Source: Nocardia rosealba
GTDB lineage: Bacteria > Actinomycetota > Actinomycetes > Mycobacteriales > Mycobacteriaceae
Direction: 5' to 3'
Length of the DNA stretch: 64,000 nucleotides
NCBI RefSeq assembly: GCF_020216065.1
Contig: NZ_JAIWNA010000005.1
Coordinates: forward strand, 124,001-188,000
In this document: positions 63,177 through 64,000 of the stretch, piece by piece
How the letters are laid out: every line of letters begins with the position of its first letter
Numbering within the stretch: the first letter of the stretch is position 1
The notes under the pieces: model-generated
Databases searched by the model: none
The model's input: only the letters and a program-made list of their open reading frames with translations
Told to the model about the DNA's origin: nothing
Made by a program: the position numbers and the translations under genes

Positions 63177-64000
63177 CAGTTGATGCTCGGTGGCCGCGGA
63201 TTCGTCGAGGAACAGCCGGATCCGCTGCGCCAATTCCGGTGTGTAGTCCGGTGGTCGAGCGATCGCTGCCCAGGCATCGGGCACCAGGTTCCCGTAGTTG
63301 TGGCCGTGTCCGTTCGAGACCGATTGCGCGCGTGGCAGATCCGCCGCCACCTGCCAGAAGGTGACGATCGGATACCACGACATCGCCGGTGACACATCGG
63401 GACCACGTTTCTCGGTGAGCCAGTCGGGCCTGCTGAACAGCAGGTCGGGCGACCACCACACCACCGGGTCCGAGGCGTGCTGCAGGTACACGATGCGCGG
63501 ATCGGTCCAGTTGTCCGACGGCCGGGCGAGCTGATCGGCGCTGGCGGCGAAGCGCACCGAGAGCCCGTCGGCGAAGATCGGGGTGATCTCGTCGGTCCCC
63601 GGATCACGGCGGGCGACGAATTCCGACCACAGCCGGTTGGAGTTGGGCGGGCCGACCCAGAGCACACCGTCGGTGCGGTTGCGGATGTCGGCCAGCCCGG
63701 AGAACGCGCCCTCCGACCCCTGGGAACCGAGGCTCTCCCCGTAGACGAGCAGCTTGGGCCGAGCGTTCTCGGGCAGCGTCGACCAGCGTTCGTACACCTT
63801 GTCGAACAGCATGCGGCCCATGCTCATCGACTTGTCCCGGTCGGACAGGAACGACAGCGCACTCGGCAGGTACGAGTACTGGGTGGCGACCAGAGCGCTG
63901 TCCCCGCCGAACATCAACTCGACCGATTCGGCGCTGGTCGAGTCGACCCAGCCGGTGCCGGTGGTGCTGATCACCACCAGCACCTTGCGGTCGAAAGCCT
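63171..64000 (-). CDS. Second membrane alpha/beta-hydrolase paralog, partial
   Basis: The window shows the last 275 or so residues; the gene continues past 64000. It repeats the hydrolase domain of the 60992-62719 gene: VLVVISTTGTGWVDSTSAES, SALVATQYSYLPSALSFLSD, the Ser in LLVYGESLGSQGSEGAF, WVGPPNSNRLWSEFVARRDP, YLQHASDPVVWWSPDLL and HGHNYGNLVPDAW. So the two genes are recent paralogs; the N-terminal membrane half is presumably beyond the edge. Confidence 0.85.
   Translation of the reverse strand, partial: AFDRKVLVVISTTGTGWVDSTSAESVELMFGGDSALVATQYSYLPSALSFLSDRDKSMSMGRMLFDKVYERWSTLPENARPKLLVYGESLGSQGSEGAFSGLADIRNRTDGVLWVGPPNSNRLWSEFVARRDPGTDEITPIFADGLSVRFAASADQLARPSDNWTDPRIVYLQHASDPVVWWSPDLLFSRPDWLTEKRGPDVSPAMSWYPIVTFWQVAADLPRAQSVSNGHGHNYGNLVPDAWAAIARPPDYTPELAQRIRLFLDESAATEHQLK

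Overview
The window is chromosomal DNA from a mycolic-acid-producing actinomycete, most probably Nocardia or a close relative. The evidence is the accD4-pks13-fadD32 mycolate condensation cluster, four antigen-85-type mycolyltransferases (one with LGFP repeats), the arabinogalactan genes aftB-ubiA-PAP2-glfT2-glf, Culp6, LmeA, a GlnR-type regulator and DUF3073, in high-GC DNA with many GTG/ATGA-coupled genes. No rRNA, tRNA, CRISPR array or complete prophage was seen.

Layout. 0.1-2.1 kb: a secreted protein, a cyclophilin and a membrane protein. 2.4-7.1 kb: an accessory segment, visibly richer in A/T in its first 4 kb. It holds five short plus-strand genes that look like type VII secretion (ESX) accessories, a decayed IS5-type transposase, a frameshifted Uma2-like gene, a lysozyme-like/membrane gene with a single-base frameshift near its start, and an EspG-like remnant. 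7.2-31.5 kb (minus strand): the cell-envelope block, in the same order as Rv3799c-Rv3809c of M. tuberculosis, with extra mycolyltransferases, an F420-type oxidoreductase and a DUF732 lipoprotein. 31.7-33.3 kb: three small membrane proteins at the junction. 33.7-63 kb: a block matching M. tuberculosis Rv0818-Rv0804 (glnR, lmeA, thiX, DUF4395-cysA-sseC, FABP/nitrobindin, pabC, ygfZ, MOSC, DUF3073, purM, purF, SCP, CPBP). It is interrupted by a complete cydABDC operon (39.0-45.2 kb) and by a dipeptide-type ABC transporter (50.9-56.2 kb) placed between purM and purF. The right end has two paralogous membrane alpha/beta-hydrolases, the second cut by the window edge, flanking a YiaA-like gene.

How the genes work together. 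FadD32 activates the meromycolate, AccD4 takes part in carboxylating the alpha-branch acyl-CoA, Pks13 condenses the two, and the secreted mycolyltransferases attach mycolates to trehalose or arabinogalactan. Glf, GlfT2, UbiA and AftB build the arabinogalactan acceptor. The sulfur operon DUF4395-cysA-sseC is preceded by a leaderless cysteine-rich leader ORF of the type known to attenuate cysteine genes. The cyd operon has a palindromic TACTAC/GTAGTA operator lying on its predicted transcription start.

Most notable signals: the cysteine leader peptide (35953-36039), a leaderless 31-residue membrane microprotein translationally coupled to the nitrobindin-like gene (37897-37992), the cyd operator, the orphan ESX-accessory island with a repairable lysozyme-like gene, and the frequent leaderless starts (TANNNT six to eight bases before the start codon). 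All functional calls come from reading motifs and gene order; no database search was run.
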